Positions 38,350 to 39,866 of a stretch of DNA of 39,866 nucleotides are shown here, piece after piece. Positions within the stretch are counted from its first letter, which is position 1; each line of letters opens with the position of its first letter. The translations under genes and the position numbers were made by a program. The notes under the pieces were generated by a model. That model made no database searches. It was not told where the DNA came from and saw nothing but the letters and a program-made list of their open reading frames with translations. Location: assembly GCA_937136455.1 (NCBI GenBank), contig CAKZOO010000131.1, positions 1-39,866 of the forward strand. Reading direction: 5' to 3'. This stretch comes from an uncultured Flavobacteriaceae bacterium. GTDB taxonomy: Bacteria; Bacteroidota; Bacteroidia; Flavobacteriales; Flavobacteriaceae.

Positions 38350-39866
38350 ATGTTTAATGCTATAGCAAAATCCATTAAAAAAGTGTTTGGCACCAAGCAG
38401 GAGCGCGATGTCAACATGTACATGCCTGTCGTTGAAGAGGTTAACGAGATCTTCGAAGGGCTCTCTGGCCTGTCCAACGACGAGCTGCGGAACAAGACGC
38501 AGGAATTCCGCACCCGCATCGCCGAACACCTGGCTGGTATCGATAAAGACATTGCGGACGCGCAGACCGAAGCCAATGAGGAAGAGGAACTGCACCGCAA
38601 GGAAGCGCTCTTCGGGGAACTGGACGAGCTCAAAAAAGACCGCGACAAGCACCTCGAAGAAATCCTGAAGTCGATCCTGCCGGAGGCTTTTGCTGTAGTC
38701 AAAGAGACCGCCCGCCGCTTTTCCGCTTCTTCTGAAATCCGGGTGACGGCGACCGAGCACGACCGGGATATCGCTGCAGACCCTAAAAAAGGCTATGTCT
38801 CGATTGAAGGCGATCAGGCCGTCTGGAAAAACAGCTGGATGGCTGCCGGTGGTGAAATCACCTGGAATATGGTGCACTACGATGTGCAGCTGATCGGTGG
38901 CATGGTCCTCCACGACGGCAAAGTCGCGGAGATGGCGACCGGTGAAGGCAAGACCCTTGTGGCTACCCTCCCAGCCTACCTTAACGGCTTGTCCGGACAG
39001 GGCGTACACGTCATCACCGTGAACGATTACCTAGCCCGGCGTGACCAGGAGTGGGTGGGCCCTATTTTCGAGTTCCTGTTCCTTACCGTAGACTGTATTG
39101 ACAAGTACCGCCCGCATTCCGACGAGCGCATCAAAGCTTACAAATGCGACATTACCTACGGTACCAATAACGAATTCGGCTTCGACTACCTGCGGGACAA
39201 TATGGTGCGCTCCATCGATGAGAAAGTGCAGGGCAAGCACCACTTCGTCATGATTGATGAGGTTGACTCCGTTCTGATTGACGATGCCCGTACCCCGCTG
39301 ATCATATCCGGTCCGGTCCCTCAGGGCAGTGAAGACCAGGAATACGTCAGCCTGCGCCCTTTTGTAGAAAAACTCATTGCTGCACAGCGCAAATTAGCTA
39401 CAGAGTACCTTGCAGAGGCCAAGCGCCTGTTTAAAGAGGGCAAACTGGGCTATCAGGAAGGAGAAGCTGGCATGGCACTGCTGCGTGCCTACCGCGCCCT
39501 GCCAAAGTACCGCCCGCTGATCAAATTCCTCAGTGAGGATGGTGTAAAGGTCGCCATGCAAAAAGCCGAGAACTTCTACATGCAGGAGCAGTCCAAAAAC
39601 ATGCACCTTGTAGACGAGCCGCTCTACTTCACCATTGACGAAAAGAACCGCAACGTTGAGCTGACGGAGTTCGGCGCAGAGTACCTCTCTCAGGGCACCT
39701 CTGACCCCGAATTCTTCATCATGCCCGACATCGCCACCTCCATGGTCGAAATCGATAACAACGATTCGATGACCGATGAGGAAAAGCAGGAAGCCAAAAC
39801 CAAGCTGAGCCAGGAGTTCGCCGTAAAGTCCAAGCGCCTGCACTCTATGAGCCAGCTGCTGAAAGC
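38350..39866 (+). CDS. secA: Preprotein translocase ATPase SecA (5' part, runs off the window)
   Basis: 505 codons are visible and the gene is open to the window end. SecA drives protein export through SecYEG. The N-terminus is [20 protein letters not shown]. Walker A is at ~196-202 (ATGEGKT), followed by [20 protein letters not shown] and [14 protein letters not shown]. The [20 protein letters not shown] segment is characteristic, and D303-E-V-D is the Walker B motif ([20 protein letters not shown]). The insertion between nucleotide-binding and preprotein-binding regions is long, as in Bacteroidota SecA (about 1100 aa in full). Its presence marks the right flank as chromosomal. Confidence 0.97.
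   Translation, partial: MFNAIAKSIKKVFGTKQERDVNMYMPVVEEVNEIFEGLSGLSNDELRNKTQEFRTRIAEHLAGIDKDIADAQTEANEEEELHRKEALFGELDELKKDRDKHLEEILKSILPEAFAVVKETARRFSASSEIRVTATEHDRDIAADPKKGYVSIEGDQAVWKNSWMAAGGEITWNMVHYDVQLIGGMVLHDGKVAEMATGEGKTLVATLPAYLNGLSGQGVHVITVNDYLARRDQEWVGPIFEFLFLTVDCIDKYRPHSDERIKAYKCDITYGTNNEFGFDYLRDNMVRSIDEKVQGKHHFVMIDEVDSVLIDDARTPLIISGPVPQGSEDQEYVSLRPFVEKLIAAQRKLATEYLAEAKRLFKEGKLGYQEGEAGMALLRAYRALPKYRPLIKFLSEDGVKVAMQKAENFYMQEQSKNMHLVDEPLYFTIDEKNRNVELTEFGAEYLSQGTSDPEFFIMPDIATSMVEIDNNDSMTDEEKQEAKTKLSQEFAVKSKRLHSMSQLLK

Noticed and set aside
38257..39009. Minus-strand open frames over 38.3-39.8 kb
   Set aside because: They are shadows of secA, whose plus-strand translation is unmistakable and open to the window end.

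Overview
The window carries a Bacteroidota chromosome interrupted by one site-specifically integrated mobile element. The right flank (about 35.4-39.9 kb) holds tRNA-Cys, a secreted protein with a type IX secretion C-terminal domain, a lipoprotein and secA. TAnnTTTG-type promoter boxes appear before several genes. The flank is visibly richer in G+C than the element. Together these point to Bacteroidota, probably Saprospiria/Lewinella-like (the lower rank is inference).

The element spans about 60-35395. Its ends are an 18-bp direct repeat (60-77 and 35378-35395), which is the 3' end of tRNA-Cys. A tyrosine integrase lies just inside the left end, and the intact tRNA lies at the right end. The tRNA's likely native terminator is now stranded at positions 26-53, outside the left end.

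Layout. (1) 0.27-6.4 kb: integrase, a membrane protein, RHH and excisionase-like regulators, and a VapE-type SF3 helicase and PriCT-type primase pair separated by short iteron-like repeats. This resembles a satellite or mobilizable-transposon replication module. (2) 6.4-12 kb: a possible nuclease and a DUF2806-like protein (both possible defence cargo), then genes typical of a conjugative leading region: two small conserved proteins, a RelB/YafQ toxin-antitoxin pair, a RadC-type JAB protein and an ArdC antirestriction protein. (3) 12.3-15.9 kb: a plasmid-type replicon with RepA_C initiator, a nine-member iteron family, ParA, a small RHH partner and a frameshifted DnaG-like primase. (4) 16-17.8 kb: a reverse transcriptase with a folded leader, divergent from a small Cys-containing peptide gene. 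(5) 18-25.8 kb: DUF6876-like protein, SSB, MobF/TrwC relaxase, coupling ATPase and two membrane proteins. No T4SS channel genes are visible, so the element is probably mobilizable rather than self-transmissible. (6) 25.9-35.3 kb: a basic low-complexity protein, a Sel1 protein, a second catalytic-domain-only tyrosine recombinase, an AT-rich restriction-modification operon with its own XRE controller, an Mrr remnant, an orphan type IV prepilin-like gene between 28-bp direct repeats, and a second XRE regulator next to the right end.

The most interesting points are: an integrative element that also carries a complete iteron/RepA/ParA plasmid replicon and a second satellite-like replication module; a 97%-identical 176-bp structured non-coding module placed in front of two leading-region genes; a reverse transcriptase with a folded leader; and the prepilin cassette in a lineage not expected to make type IV pili. 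All calls rest on reading the sequence and recognising families from memory; no database search was run.
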